Notes: generated by a model from the letters alone, not told the origin. DNA of 64,000 nucleotides from Oscillospiraceae bacterium (GCA_017483465.1 JAFUWN010000102.1:1-64000); one strand, 5' to 3'; counted from the first letter of the stretch, positions 16,677 through 26,276 are shown. Program-made: numbers and translations.

Positions 16677-16754
16677 GAGTTTTTTAAAAAAATTTTTCAA
16701 TCAGAATTTACAGTACAGATATTTGTATATCATTAGTCAGTTTTGAAGATTATG

Positions 16755-16840
16755 CAGACTATGCAGGGTTTACTATCCCTTCGCACGAAAAAATATATTT
16801 TTTAAAATATATAAAAGGGTACTATATAACCCTGCATACC
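16755..16840. repeat. Imperfect inverted repeat with AT-rich centre
   Basis: ATGCAGGGTT near the left end and AACCCTGCAT near the right end form the outer arms, and TCCCTT with AAGGGT extend them inward. The centre is a run of A and T (AAAAAATATATTTTTT). Extra copies of CCCTGCAT and GCAGACTATGCAGGG flank both arms. It lies between the large RNA promoter and the 3' end of the MBL-GNAT gene. It could be a strong bidirectional terminator or a small mobile palindrome. Confidence 0.6.
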
Positions 16841-16890
16841 CTGCATGACTTATGGTACGATAAATTTTAACTTATCACACAAGCAAATCA

Positions 16891-18162
16891 TTATTCTTCC
16901 AGAATTTTCATAGTAATATTTTTATATAAAATTTTTCCTGTCAGGCCTGTAAAAGAAGAGATTAAAGCCTGATACTCTTCCGGTGAAACATCTCCGCCGA
17001 TACCTAATAATTCATAGATCACACTGGCTTCCTGTACTCTGCGATGCAAATCCTGAAAATGATTTTTCAGATAGAAATATTTCCGGCTGATACGTTTTTC
17101 ATAATCAGCTTTCAGAATATCCGGCTGTTCGATGCCTAAGAATAATTTTCTTCCGTGATAAAATTTCTGTAATCTCTGCAAGGCCTGACTGCCAATGCCC
17201 TGATTTCTGAACTCCGGCCGAATCGCAAAATAAAAAATATAAGATAAATTTTTATGATTCACAATATAGAAAAATCCTGCCCATTGTTTCCCTGCATAGA
17301 TGGATAAGAAATCCACATCTGCACAGTACTGTTTTACCGCTAACATCCAGAACGGAGCCTGTTCCTCCGGCGGAAAGGACAATTCATAGAGAGCTTTCAC
17401 CGATTCCAGGTCTGAGAATTTCGTTTTGACCAGGCGGACAGGAATATTTTTCCGGAACGGATACAGCGGAGCTAATTTCAATCCTGTGCCTTGTATGCAT
17501 TTCAGGATTTCTTTTTCCTGATCCAGATGCATTAAATAGACTTTTATGCCGTTCTGAATCAATTCCAGCAGAACCGGCTTGATTTCTTCCAAAGAAAGAT
17601 GTACTGCATTTTCATCATCCGGCTTTTGATAATAAGAAATTTCTGTATAGAGAACATCGCCCTTTTTCAGATACGGCAGAAACGGTTTCAGCGTTCTGGT
17701 ATCTCCTGTATAGACAATATTTTTATCCTGAATTTTCAGACAATAGCCGAAACATTTATCAGATAGCTGATTTGCATGTTGTGTCGGAATCACATCGACA
17801 AGCCAGGATTCTTCCAGTTCTTTTGCAGTAATCAGCATATAGGCCTTTTTATTGCAGCCCTCCAGCCGATGTAAAAGTATATTCAAATCCCGTCTTACTG
17901 TTTCTGACGGAGCAGCGACAATTACAGGAATCTCCAGTACAAACTGTGCATAATGAATCATCGTTCCGATTCCGCTGATATGATCGCCATGTGTGTGGGT
18001 CACTAAAATCACAATCTGATTGATAAACTCATAATTCAGAAGCTTATATTTCTGAAATGCTGACATGGGACAATCCAGTAAAATCAGTGTTTTATTTTCA
18101 ATAAAAAACGCTGCATTATGTTCATCTGTAAAAGCTGAACCTCTTCCGGCGAATGCTAACAT
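16891..18162 (-). CDS. Metallo-beta-lactamase fold hydrolase fused to a GNAT acetyltransferase
   Basis: The 423-residue protein joins two domains. Residues about 1-235 form a metallo-beta-lactamase fold with the zinc motif THTHGDH near residue 55 and the later YTGDTRT and HLDQE elements. The domain is related to RNase Z or MBL phosphodiesterases. Residues about 240-390 form a GNAT N-acetyltransferase with the acetyl-CoA loop RPEFRNQGIGSQAL. The rest is a short helical tail. Neither substrate is evident. It is the last gene of a run of minus-strand genes and follows a 228-residue unknown gene by 12 nt. Confidence 0.8.
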   Translation of the reverse strand: MLAFAGRGSAFTDEHNAAFFIENKTLILLDCPMSAFQKYKLLNYEFINQIVILVTHTHGDHISGIGTMIHYAQFVLEIPVIVAAPSETVRRDLNILLHRLEGCNKKAYMLITAKELEESWLVDVIPTQHANQLSDKCFGYCLKIQDKNIVYTGDTRTLKPFLPYLKKGDVLYTEISYYQKPDDENAVHLSLEEIKPVLLELIQNGIKVYLMHLDQEKEILKCIQGTGLKLAPLYPFRKNIPVRLVKTKFSDLESVKALYELSFPPEEQAPFWMLAVKQYCADVDFLSIYAGKQWAGFFYIVNHKNLSYIFYFAIRPEFRNQGIGSQALQRLQKFYHGRKLFLGIEQPDILKADYEKRISRKYFYLKNHFQDLHRRVQEASVIYELLGIGGDVSPEEYQALISSFTGLTGKILYKNITMKILEE

Positions 18163-18174
18163 AAAAAAATCACC

Positions 18175-18861
18175 TCACACATGCAGATCAGTCTGATCAT
18201 AAATCAAAAGCCAGTAATCTGACATACTGCCTGTTTCATAAGACAGTCTTTTCTTACCTGTTCCGGCCTGTTCAGGGAATTTCTCTGATTTCTGATAAGT
18301 TTCAATCACATGATCTCCGGAAAGCTGAATTTTCAGAGCATGTTCCTGTAAATCAAGATTTAAAATTTCCAATCCGGATAATAAATTTTTCAAATCCTGA
18401 CAAGTCTTTTCATAAAGCTCATGCATATTATTTCCCCAGATAATCCAAGGATGATATTTTTCTATAAATTCCGGATGACATTCTATGATTCTATCATCCA
18501 ATAAAATATGCTCTCCTGCTGACCAGATACAATAGACAAGCCATCTGATACCGAAATCACCTTCTAATTTCAGGCCGAAAAATCCTGCTCCGCCCATACC
18601 GTAACTTCTGAAATACAGACTATAATCTATTATTTTACTATGAATCAGATTTTCTGTTCCGAATTCTAAAATCTTCTGAGGCCTGCCGAGCATAATCACT
18701 TCCGCCGGATTCGGCTTATATCGAAAAATGGGATATTTCCGGATTTTCTGAAATCCACGTTCTTCCCATAATTTCTGATCTTCTTTCTTTACAATCGTGA
18801 AATTCTCTTTGACAAGCCCCATATTCAGATTTAAATACGGATGTTTCCGGAATAACAGCAT
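18175..18861 (-). CDS. Hypothetical cytosolic protein
   Basis: The 228-residue product has no signal peptide or membrane segment. It is rich in aromatic residues and includes the segments YSLYFRSYGMGGAGFFG and GIRWLVYCIWSAG. I do not recognise a family. Its stop and start lie between the MBL-GNAT gene (12 nt away) and upp (adjacent, with no gap), so it is cotranscribed with both. A ribosome binding site would lie in the end of upp. Confidence 0.6.
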   Translation of the reverse strand: MLLFRKHPYLNLNMGLVKENFTIVKKEDQKLWEERGFQKIRKYPIFRYKPNPAEVIMLGRPQKILEFGTENLIHSKIIDYSLYFRSYGMGGAGFFGLKLEGDFGIRWLVYCIWSAGEHILLDDRIIECHPEFIEKYHPWIIWGNNMHELYEKTCQDLKNLLSGLEILNLDLQEHALKIQLSGDHVIETYQKSEKFPEQAGTGKKRLSYETGSMSDYWLLIYDQTDLHV

Positions 18862-19491
18862 TTATTTTGTACCGAAAATTCTGTCTCCGGCATCACCCAG
18901 GCCCGGAATGATATATTTATCTTCATTCAGACCTTCATCCATAACACCGCAATAAATATCTACATCAGGATGAGTCTGAATCATATTCGCCGCACCCTCC
19001 GGAGAGCAGAGAATACACATAAACTTGATATTCTTAACTCCGGCTTTTTTGAGTTCTGTAATTGCAGCACAGGCTGTCGAGCCGGTTGCTAACATCGGAT
19101 CGACAATAATGACATCACGTTCAGCAATATCATCCGGAAGCTTACAGTAATATTTAACAGATTCATGTGTTTCCGGATCACGGAACATGCCGATATGTCC
19201 GATTTTTGCCGCAGGTACAAGAGAAGTTACGCCATCAATCATGCCTAATCCTGCTCTCAGAACCGGAACAACAGCTAATTTTCTGCCGGATACGATCTTA
19301 GTCCGAGCCATACAGAGCGGTGTTTCCATCTCGATTTCTTTCAGAGGCAGATCTCTGGTTGCTTCATAGCAGATCAGCATTGCCGTTTCGTTGACGAGTT
19401 CTCTGAATTCTTTTGTACCGGTATTCTTATCACGCATCAGCGAAATTTTATGCTGAATCAGCGGATGATCAATAATGTGTAAGTTAGCCAT
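18862..19491 (-). CDS. upp: Uracil phosphoribosyltransferase
   Basis: Upp salvages uracil to UMP using PRPP. The 209-residue length is standard. The PRPP-binding loop [14 protein letters not shown] and the uracil-binding C-terminal [11 protein letters not shown] are present, as are the early [18 protein letters not shown] and [10 protein letters not shown] motifs. A GGAGG ribosome binding site precedes the ATG. rpiB lies 33 nt upstream in the same direction. The pairing of a ribose-5-phosphate enzyme and a PRPP user fits nucleotide salvage. Confidence 0.97.
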   Translation of the reverse strand: MANLHIIDHPLIQHKISLMRDKNTGTKEFRELVNETAMLICYEATRDLPLKEIEMETPLCMARTKIVSGRKLAVVPVLRAGLGMIDGVTSLVPAAKIGHIGMFRDPETHESVKYYCKLPDDIAERDVIIVDPMLATGSTACAAITELKKAGVKNIKFMCILCSPEGAANMIQTHPDVDIYCGVMDEGLNEDKYIIPGLGDAGDRIFGTK

Positions 19492-19524
19492 AATAAAAAA
19501 ACCTCCAGTTTGATAAATTATATT

Positions 19525-19956
19525 TTATTTCTCCAGTGCGGAAATCTTATCCACACGCCGCTGATGTCTGCCGCCCTCGAATTCTGTTTCAATAAAAATA
19601 TCTACTAATTCCAATGCAAGACCCGTTCCGATAACACGCTCGCCCATACAGAGGACATTCGCATTGTTATGCTTACGGGTATATCTTGTCGAAAAGCAGT
19701 CGTTACAAACAGCCGCACGGATACCCTTGATTTTATTTGCAGCGATACTCATGCCGACTCCTGTACCGCAGACAAGAATCCCCTTTTCTGCCTCGCCGGA
19801 AATGATCTTATTGCAGACTTTCTCAGCAATATCGGGATAATCACAGGCTTCTCCGTCCGTACCCATATCGAGATAAGCAATATTCTGTTCTTTCAGATGT
19901 TCGATAATCGCCTTTTTGAGATTTACTGCCGCATGGTCACAGCCGATTACTATCAT
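19525..19956 (-). CDS. rpiB: Ribose-5-phosphate isomerase B
   Basis: RpiB interconverts ribose 5-phosphate and ribulose 5-phosphate in the pentose phosphate pathway. The 143-residue protein has the signature start VIGCDHAAVNLKK, the catalytic VCGTGVGMSIAANK with the active-site Cys and Thr, and AAVCNDCFSTRYTRKHNNANVL. The family also includes allose and galactose 6-phosphate isomerases, but no sugar operon is near, and the upp neighbour supports the housekeeping role. Confidence 0.94.
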   Translation of the reverse strand: MIVIGCDHAAVNLKKAIIEHLKEQNIAYLDMGTDGEACDYPDIAEKVCNKIISGEAEKGILVCGTGVGMSIAANKIKGIRAAVCNDCFSTRYTRKHNNANVLCMGERVIGTGLALELVDIFIETEFEGGRHQRRVDKISALEK

Positions 19957-19978
19957 ACATCAATCACAAACCTTTCTG

Positions 19979-20821
19979 TTATAATTTTAATTTTTTATCA
20001 ATCTGACTGGTATCAGACATAAAATGCTGATATTTATAATCCGTCAGTATGACCTGACATTCCGGACTGCCGGATTTCTGTGTATGTGCAATTGCATACT
20101 GAATCAGGAAATCAATATTTTTCTTTGTGACAAAACCGGTATTCAGCAGAATTTTTAAAAGCTCTGTATCATTCCGGTCAATCGCAAGCGTGACCGCTTT
20201 CCTGATACTTCGTTTCAGATAGGCATTAATTTTATCATCTGTATTATAATAGCTGACAGCCACCTGAATTTTATAAGCCGGTTCCAGTACTGAAAAATTT
20301 TCATAACATGGATGATCAAAAAAATCAAGAAGACGATATTCGGGTGTATAACCAAGCCAGAGGATTTCTATTAAAATCTTTGTTTTCTTCTGATTTTTAT
20401 GAAAATTCAGTATAATTTTATCAACATCATTACTGGGTGTACCGACTGCACAGCTTCCAAGCTCATGGAGGCTCTCCGGAATATCCAGTTCTCTGATACC
20501 GGTATTGAAAAAAGCAGAACCCTCTATCTGTTCCAATCCGTCCGGAAGATCAATATGCTTCAGAGAGGTACACTCTTCAAATGCCCCTGCACCGATGAGT
20601 TTCAGATTTGACGAAAGTCTGACTTTCTCCAGAAACATACAGCTGTCAAATGCACCATATCCGATTTCTGTCACTGTATCCGGAATATATACCGATTTCA
20701 GATGACTTTCTACAAACGCATCTTCTTCTATTTTTGTGATTCCGTCCGGGATTCTGACTTCTGTCACATCCGGATCATCCGTATATTTTATTAAGATATT
20801 ATTTTTAATTTCAAACCCCAT
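19979..20821 (-). CDS. Leucine-rich repeat protein (BspA/LRR_5 type), cytosolic
   Basis: Residues about 15-140 hold five LRR_5 repeats of about 22 residues, with the pattern IPDTVTEIGYGAFDSC and LPDGLEQIEGSAF. These occur in many gut Firmicutes, often in surface proteins, but this 280-residue protein has no signal peptide. The C-terminal half (about 150-280) is helical and unrecognised; a stretch around KAVTLAIDRNDTELLKILLNTGF looks ankyrin-like. The function is unknown. It sits between rpiB and tsaB in the same direction. Confidence 0.75.
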   Translation of the reverse strand: MGFEIKNNILIKYTDDPDVTEVRIPDGITKIEEDAFVESHLKSVYIPDTVTEIGYGAFDSCMFLEKVRLSSNLKLIGAGAFEECTSLKHIDLPDGLEQIEGSAFFNTGIRELDIPESLHELGSCAVGTPSNDVDKIILNFHKNQKKTKILIEILWLGYTPEYRLLDFFDHPCYENFSVLEPAYKIQVAVSYYNTDDKINAYLKRSIRKAVTLAIDRNDTELLKILLNTGFVTKKNIDFLIQYAIAHTQKSGSPECQVILTDYKYQHFMSDTSQIDKKLKL

Positions 20822-20834
20822 AAAATAACATCCT

Positions 20835-21551
20835 TTATTTATCTGATTTTTTCTTCTGAATCTGAACCGCTTGCAGATAGCTTGCAGTCAGGTCAGAAGC
20901 AGAACCGAAATTTCCGTCATAAGCCGCCGCCATGCAGACCCCTGCCGCAGACTGCAATTGCAGAACAGCCGGCGGATAGACAATCCACAGCGGATATTTC
21001 CGGATTTTCTGATACTGTTCCATAAAAAGCTCTGCACCGTCGCCGACAATCATCATTTTATCATAAGCTTTAATTTTTTCAGCAATTTCTTCTGTATATG
21101 CCAGAGTGCCCATATCCTGCATATGAAAGCCTCCCCGGACAGAATCAATATGATGCCGCTGATAGATTCCATAATAGAATAAATTTTCTCTTGCGTGCAT
21201 CACAGAAAGAATATGCTCATCACTGCCGACACGAGCTGCCATTGCTGCCAGTGTAGAAACACCCTTACAAGGCGTATGATTCACCATAGCCATGCCCTGC
21301 ACAGCGGCAATGCCGATTCTTAATCCGGTATAAGAACCGGGGCCGACTGCAACAGCAAAGCAATCCACATCTTTGACAGTCATATTGCATTCTGCAAGCA
21401 GATTCTTACACATCGGCATAATGACCTGTGAATGTGTCCGGCTGGTATAGACAGTATGTTCCCCGAGCAGAATATTTTTTTCTGTATCAAGAATCGCCGC
21501 AGAAGCTGTTTTTCCTGATGTATCAAGGCCTAAAATCCGCAAAGCGTTCAT
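20835..21551 (-). CDS. tsaB: tRNA threonylcarbamoyladenosine biosynthesis protein TsaB
   Basis: TsaB partners TsaD and TsaE to place threonylcarbamoyl on A37 of ANN-decoding tRNAs. The 238-residue protein starts ILGLDTSGKTASAAI, contains VAVGPGSYTGLRIG and has the actin-like ATPase fold of the family. Its start overlaps the end of tsaE by 29 nt, a common arrangement in Firmicutes, so the two are coupled. tsaD is not in the window. Confidence 0.94.
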   Translation of the reverse strand: MNALRILGLDTSGKTASAAILDTEKNILLGEHTVYTSRTHSQVIMPMCKNLLAECNMTVKDVDCFAVAVGPGSYTGLRIGIAAVQGMAMVNHTPCKGVSTLAAMAARVGSDEHILSVMHARENLFYYGIYQRHHIDSVRGGFHMQDMGTLAYTEEIAEKIKAYDKMMIVGDGAELFMEQYQKIRKYPLWIVYPPAVLQLQSAAGVCMAAAYDGNFGSASDLTASYLQAVQIQKKKSDK

Positions 21552-21975
21552 CCTCCTGCGTTTCTAAAATAATCTTTCTTTCCTCATCGCTGAGGTGTTC
21601 CAGTGTCAGCCGGATCGTATGTTCCGGAAGAGCATTCATAATATTTTCTGACCATTCGACAGCGAAAATGCTTTCATGCAGGTCATAATCATAGAAACCT
21701 GTTGTTTCGAGTTCATTTTCATCCGTAATACGATACATATCGAAATGGCACAACTGCAAAGGCGGCTGACCGTAGACATGCACTAAAGCAAATGTCGGAG
21801 AAGTAACCAGATCTTTCAGCCCCAGTCCCAGAGCAAGACCTCTGGTAAATGTTGTTTTTCCTGCTCCCAGATCTCCCAAATAGGCGATCACATCTCCGGC
21901 ACGAAGCCGCTTGCCGAACTGTTCAGCAAGCGAGATCGTTTCTTCGGGAGAACGGGTAATAAATTCTTTTCTCAT
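21523..21975 (-). CDS. tsaE: tRNA threonylcarbamoyladenosine biosynthesis ATPase TsaE
   Basis: TsaE is the small P-loop ATPase that powers the TsaBD cycle. It shows the Walker A motif GDLGAGKTTFTRGLA, the SPTFALVHVY segment and the Walker B-like HFDMYRI followed by EWSEN. The ATG at 21975 begins one base after the fhs stop codon. A longer reading needs a TTG start inside fhs and is less likely. The product has 150 residues, normal for TsaE. It overlaps tsaB by 29 nt. Confidence 0.93.
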   Translation of the reverse strand: MRKEFITRSPEETISLAEQFGKRLRAGDVIAYLGDLGAGKTTFTRGLALGLGLKDLVTSPTFALVHVYGQPPLQLCHFDMYRITDENELETTGFYDYDLHESIFAVEWSENIMNALPEHTIRLTLEHLSDEERKIILETQEDERFADFRP

Positions 21976-21976
21976 C

Positions 21977-23650
21977 TCAGAACAGACCGCTGATATTTCC
22001 CTGATTATCGCAGTCAATCCGCAGAGCCGCAGGAGATTTCGGCAATCCGGGCATAGTCATGATTTCTCCGGTCAGGACGACAACAAATCCGGCTCCGGCG
22101 GAGACTCTCATATCACTGACAGTAATTCTGAAATTCTCCGGCTTGCCGAGCAAGGCGGGATTATCCGAAAGCGAATACTGTGTTTTGGCAATGCAGACGG
22201 GCAGATTTCCGAAACCGAGCGATTCGATTTCTTTGAGCGATTTCAGAGCTTTATTCTGGAAATCAACACCATCCGCACGATAGATTTCTTTTGCGATCTT
22301 CTCAATTTTTTCTGTGAGGGATAATTCTGTATCATAGAGCACTTCAAATTCAGATTCCTGCTCATCGACAATCTGAGAAACTTTTTCAGCCAGATCTGTA
22401 CCGCCTTCGCTGCCTTTTGCGAAAATTTCACACATAGAAGTCTGAACGCCGTACTGTTTTTCACAATATTCAGCGATATAATTCAATTCTTCGTCAGTAT
22501 CAGTATAGAATTTATTAATTGCTACCACAACAGGCATATGATATTTCTGCATATTCTCGATATGCACACCCAGATTGACAATGCCTTTCTTGAGAGCTTC
22601 CAGATTCGGAGCAGAAAGTTCAGTTTTCGGCACACCGCCGTTATATTTCAATGCTCTAACGGTCGCAACCAGTACGACACAAGAGGGCTTTAACCCTGCA
22701 TAACGGCATTTAATATCAAAGAATTTTTCGGCACCCAGATCAGAGCCGAATCCGGCTTCTGTAATGCAGTAATCGCCTAATTTGAGAGCTAATTTTGTCG
22801 CTCTTACAGAATTGCATCCATGTGCGATATTAGCAAACGGTCCTCCGTGAATCAGCACAGGCGTATGCTCCAGAGTCTGTACTAAATTCGGCTTGAGTGC
22901 ATCTTTCAGCAGAGCTGTCATAGCACCCTGAGCCTGTAAATCTCTGGCATAGATCGGCTGATTATCCAGACTCCAGGCGACTAAAATATTTCCGAGACGT
23001 TTCTTGAGATCATCCAGATCAGAAGCAAGACAGAGAATCGCCATGACTTCTGAGGCAACTGTGATCTGAAAACTGTCTTCACGGGGAACACCGTTGACTT
23101 TACCGCCCATACCAATCACAATATTTCTTAAAGCTCTGTCATTCATATCCAGACAGCGTTTGAATAAAATTCTTCTGGTATCAATCCGGAGTTCATTTCC
23201 CTGCTGAATATGATTATCAATCAGGGCACAAAGCAGATTATTAGCGGCTGTCATAGCATGAATATCACCGGTAAAATGCAGATTAATATCCTCCATCGGA
23301 ACAACCTGAGAATAGCCGCCTCCGGCCGCACCGCCCTTAATGCCGAATACAGGCCCTAAAGACGGCTCTCTGAGGGCAAGAACAGCTTTTTTGCCGATTT
23401 TTGCCATAGCCTGTCCGAGTCCGACACTGACAGTTGTTTTTCCTTCTCCGGCGGGAGTCGGATTGATTGCTGTGACCAGAATCAGTTTTCCATCCGGCTG
23501 ACAGACAGTATCTGCAAACAGAGATTCACTTAACTTTGCCTTATACCGTCCATAAGGCTCTAATTTTTCCTGCGGAATGCCTAAATTCTCAGCAATTTCC
23601 GTAATCGGCAGCATTTCGGCCGCCTGAGCGATTTCAATATCAGAAAGCAT
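21977..23650 (-). CDS. fhs: Formate-tetrahydrofolate ligase
   Basis: This enzyme makes 10-formyltetrahydrofolate from formate, THF and ATP, and feeds purine synthesis or the Wood-Ljungdahl methyl branch. With the start at 23650 (GGAGG ribosome binding site) it has 557 residues, the family norm. The P-loop TPAGEGKTT, the [19 protein letters not shown] signature and [13 protein letters not shown] are present. It is of interest that a CO dehydrogenase lies elsewhere in this window, but no acetyl-CoA synthase or methyl-branch genes are seen. tsaE starts one base after its stop. Confidence 0.97.
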   Translation of the reverse strand: MLSDIEIAQAAEMLPITEIAENLGIPQEKLEPYGRYKAKLSESLFADTVCQPDGKLILVTAINPTPAGEGKTTVSVGLGQAMAKIGKKAVLALREPSLGPVFGIKGGAAGGGYSQVVPMEDINLHFTGDIHAMTAANNLLCALIDNHIQQGNELRIDTRRILFKRCLDMNDRALRNIVIGMGGKVNGVPREDSFQITVASEVMAILCLASDLDDLKKRLGNILVAWSLDNQPIYARDLQAQGAMTALLKDALKPNLVQTLEHTPVLIHGGPFANIAHGCNSVRATKLALKLGDYCITEAGFGSDLGAEKFFDIKCRYAGLKPSCVVLVATVRALKYNGGVPKTELSAPNLEALKKGIVNLGVHIENMQKYHMPVVVAINKFYTDTDEELNYIAEYCEKQYGVQTSMCEIFAKGSEGGTDLAEKVSQIVDEQESEFEVLYDTELSLTEKIEKIAKEIYRADGVDFQNKALKSLKEIESLGFGNLPVCIAKTQYSLSDNPALLGKPENFRITVSDMRVSAGAGFVVVLTGEIMTMPGLPKSPAALRIDCDNQGNISGLF

Positions 23651-23684
23651 AAATAAAATTCCTCCTGTCGGTTTTTTAAAAATA

Positions 23685-23720
23685 AAGCAGCCGTTCCGCA
23701 ATCGAGCAAAGCGGCTGCTT
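23685..23720 (-). terminator. Terminator between the YbjN-like gene and fhs
   Basis: On the minus strand AAGCAGCCG and CGGCTGCTT form a 9-bp stem with an 18-nt loop, followed by TTATTTTTAAAAAA. It ends transcription of the upstream 23735-24190 gene shortly before the fhs ribosome binding site. Confidence 0.75.
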
Positions 23721-23734
23721 ATGTGTAACTATAA

Positions 23735-24190
23735 TTATTCAGGCTTTACAGTCTTTGCGGCGGCCTCTTCCGGGGAAATTTCTCCGTTCAGAAGCGGAAG
23801 CAGCTGCGTGACAATATCCTGCATCATTGTCATTGTATAGCCTGTAATTGCTCCGACCTGTTCTATTGTCGGCGGATTATCGGCACAGATCAGACTTGTC
23901 CGGAATGTCAGCATTTTTTCTTCCTGATCCAGATAAGCACAGCCGATTCCCAGCAGTCGGTTCAGCTCTGCCGCATAGATCAGTATATCAGAAAATTTTT
24001 CTTCCGGAATTTCCATATCCGGAGCAGTCAGCACCAGAAATGATTTCTCATGTACAGCGATCTGAAACATAGCTCCGGCTTCATAGCCGTCGAGTGTAAA
24101 GCCGCTGATGAAAACATTTTGTCTCTCATCAAAATTCCATTGTTGTTCCTGAAAATACTCCCGCATTTTCTGCATCATTAATTCCTGCAT
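23735..24190 (-). CDS. YbjN/CesT-like small protein
   Basis: The ATG at 24190 has a GGAGGAAAT ribosome binding site and gives 151 residues. The fold suggested by the alternating pattern (MREYFQEQQWNFDERQ, then strands, then IYAAELNRLLGIGCAYLD) resembles YbjN or the type III chaperone-like family, which bind protein partners. This is a tentative assignment. The C-terminus is Glu/Ala-rich (EISPEEAAAKTVKPE). A terminator follows, and a hairpin separates it from pspA upstream. Confidence 0.6.
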   Translation of the reverse strand: MQELMMQKMREYFQEQQWNFDERQNVFISGFTLDGYEAGAMFQIAVHEKSFLVLTAPDMEIPEEKFSDILIYAAELNRLLGIGCAYLDQEEKMLTFRTSLICADNPPTIEQVGAITGYTMTMMQDIVTQLLPLLNGEISPEEAAAKTVKPE

Positions 24191-24220
24191 GATAAATTTC
24201 CTCCTGTTTTCTATAAGGCA

Positions 24221-24251
24221 CACCCTTTCCCTGTATGCCAGGAAAAGGGTG
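24221..24251. repeat. Inverted repeat downstream of pspA
   Basis: CACCCTTTCC and GGAAAAGGGTG can pair around a 10-nt loop with one bulge. It has no U-run on either side, so it is a weak terminator candidate or an RNA-stabilising hairpin between pspA and the next gene. Confidence 0.45.
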
Positions 24252-24263
24252 CAGAATTGTTAT

Positions 24264-25046
24264 TCAGACATTTTTTTGTAAGGAGATTCCCCCTGCACCC
24301 TCAGCAACGGCCGCTTTTGCAGCGGCTTCGGCAGCGGCGATCTGTTCTTCAAGGGAAAGTTCTCCCTCAGTAGGTGTAATCTGTCCCATTTCTGCCATCA
24401 GACGCTGTAATTCTGTATCGACTTTGGCATCTGTCTGGAGCTGTTCAAATGTCTCATAATCTTTGGACATGGCAGTTCCGGCGATTTCAGCGAATGCATC
24501 GGCTTCGGCTTCTTTGCGGGTGACTTTTTCTTCCATGCGGTTGAGTTTATCATATGCACTGGAAGTATCAATACCGCTGATAGTCTGAGCCAGATTTTTC
24601 TTTGTATCGGCCATCTGAGAACGGGCAATCAGCATAGCCTGACGGCTCTTTGCTTCAGAGAGTTTTGCTTTGAGGGTTTCGACCTGTGTGCGGATGGCTT
24701 CGGTCTGGTTGGTGATTGTCTCATACATTTCTTTATATGTATTGACTTCTTCATCCGCCTTGATTTTCTGAGCGAGTGCTCTTTTTGCCAGATCGACATT
24801 ATTGGAAGCAAGAGCGGCTTTGGCTTTGGCTTCCCAGTCAGCAGATCTTCTTTGTGCCTCCTGATACTGTTTCTGGGCGAGGCGTTCACTGGCGACAGCT
24901 TTTCCGAGGGCTTGTGTAGATTTATTCAGCTCCTGCTGCATATCCATGATGATTTGTTTCACCATTTTTTCAGGGTCTTCGGCTCTGTCGATCAGATCGT
25001 TGACATTGGATTTAAAAATATCGATCATTCTGGAAAAAAATCCCAT
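24264..25046 (-). CDS. pspA: PspA/IM30 family membrane-stress protein
   Basis: PspA-type proteins assemble into ESCRT-III-like polymers on damaged membranes. The 260-residue product is almost wholly helical, opening MGFFSRMIDIFKSNVNDLID with AEDPEKMVKQIIMDMQQEL, followed by long coiled-coil stretches (residues about 30-200). The second ATG (25046) is chosen because GGAGG is 8 nt before it and only 2 nt before the first. A short Ala/Glu-rich tail is present. It is not next to pspBC or liaRS genes and may be controlled alone. Confidence 0.9.
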   Translation of the reverse strand: MGFFSRMIDIFKSNVNDLIDRAEDPEKMVKQIIMDMQQELNKSTQALGKAVASERLAQKQYQEAQRRSADWEAKAKAALASNNVDLAKRALAQKIKADEEVNTYKEMYETITNQTEAIRTQVETLKAKLSEAKSRQAMLIARSQMADTKKNLAQTISGIDTSSAYDKLNRMEEKVTRKEAEADAFAEIAGTAMSKDYETFEQLQTDAKVDTELQRLMAEMGQITPTEGELSLEEQIAAAEAAAKAAVAEGAGGISLQKNV

Positions 25047-25274
25047 ATGCATATCCTCCGTTGAGACTCATGTATAGTAATCAATCATAATTTTATCATA
25101 CCACAAATTGATAAAATTGTCAAGAGTCTGTGCTAATTTTTCAGGCTTTCTGTCAAGAGGGATATTTTTGTGAATTTCACACAAATTTCACATAATTATC
25201 ACCCCCCCCCGCAAAACTATGTTAAGATTATATAAAATATACAAATTTAAATTTTCTATGAAAGGATGATGTTG

Positions 25275-26276
25275 ATGTCACAGGAAATCAGCAGAGATGC
25301 ATTATTAATCTATCTGAACAACGTCCGGATGCTCGAAACTATGATAGCAGAAAATCAGAAAATGAGCAAGAAACTGGAAAATAAATACGCAGATGTCATT
25401 ACAGGTGACTCTCGTCCGGATATTCCTGAACCAAAAGAACCACATCGGCCGATGGAACCAATTGAGAGTATGACCCTTGCATTCAAGCCTAAATTTTTCA
25501 ATGAGATGCTCATGGCGAGTACAAAAATTGCTATAGGATGGATACTCCTTCTTCCGCTTGGGATTCTTGGTCTGTTTGTATTTCATGATGGTTTTTTTCA
25601 TAGTATGAGCATACTTTATTTCATTGTCGGCATAATTACTCTCATCATCAGCTTAGTAAAAGGAATTAGTGCCTATCGTGAAGCAATGGAAGCGTATGAA
25701 ACAGCACAAAATAACTATGGAAGAGAACTTGCCGAATATGAACAGGAAAAAGAAGCATATCCACGTAAACAGGCAGAATATATGGAAGCACGCCGGAAAG
25801 CTCTGAATGAATTTCATGAAAAAGCAACTCAGAAACTTCAGGAATTGAGACACCTGTCTCATGCTGCGAAAAATGAAGCTAATAGCCTGAAAGCAGATTT
25901 ACAGGATGCCTATAATGCAAATATTATTCCCATCCAGTTCAGGAATATCGAGGGTGTCTATTATCTCTATGATTACTTATCCACTTCAAACGAATCTCTG
26001 ACCAGTGCTCTCATGCAGGCGAATCTGGAAGCCATCAAACAGAAACTGGATAACATGATTGCCTTGCAAGGTGCCATGATCATCCAGCAGGCTCAGGCGA
26101 ATCAGGCCATATTTGAACAAAATCAGCAGATTCTCGAAACTGCTCAGAGTATCGAAAATAATACTGCTGTTGCTGCTCAGTATGCGAAAATTTCTGCCGT
26201 CAACAGTGCTGTTTCTCTCCGTTTGCAGGAACAGCAGCTTGCCTATCAGAAAGCCGATTTCTGGCTCAATCTTTAA
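25275..26276 (+). CDS. Membrane protein with two central helices and a long coiled coil, unknown function
   Basis: About 333 residues starting from the ATG at 25275, which sits 8-10 nt after GAAAGG. Two adjacent hydrophobic segments (residues about 80-105 and 110-130) are followed by a charged coiled-coil stretch (about 140-210) rich in Glu, Lys and Ala. A final Gln/Ala-rich part (about 250-310) with repeated QAQANQAIFEQNQQI-like pattern follows. I do not recognise the family. It is a single gene between pspA (divergent) and a phosphoesterase. A tract of nine C at 25202-25210 lies in its promoter region. Confidence 0.6.
   Translation: MSQEISRDALLIYLNNVRMLETMIAENQKMSKKLENKYADVITGDSRPDIPEPKEPHRPMEPIESMTLAFKPKFFNEMLMASTKIAIGWILLLPLGILGLFVFHDGFFHSMSILYFIVGIITLIISLVKGISAYREAMEAYETAQNNYGRELAEYEQEKEAYPRKQAEYMEARRKALNEFHEKATQKLQELRHLSHAAKNEANSLKADLQDAYNANIIPIQFRNIEGVYYLYDYLSTSNESLTSALMQANLEAIKQKLDNMIALQGAMIIQQAQANQAIFEQNQQILETAQSIENNTAVAAQYAKISAVNSAVSLRLQEQQLAYQKADFWLNL

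Noticed and set aside
16303-16746. Protein genes of 147 and 104 codons on the + strand in the large-RNA locus
   Set aside because: No ribosome binding site, odd composition rich in Cys and His, and the strong promoter and terminal helix point to a minus-strand RNA.
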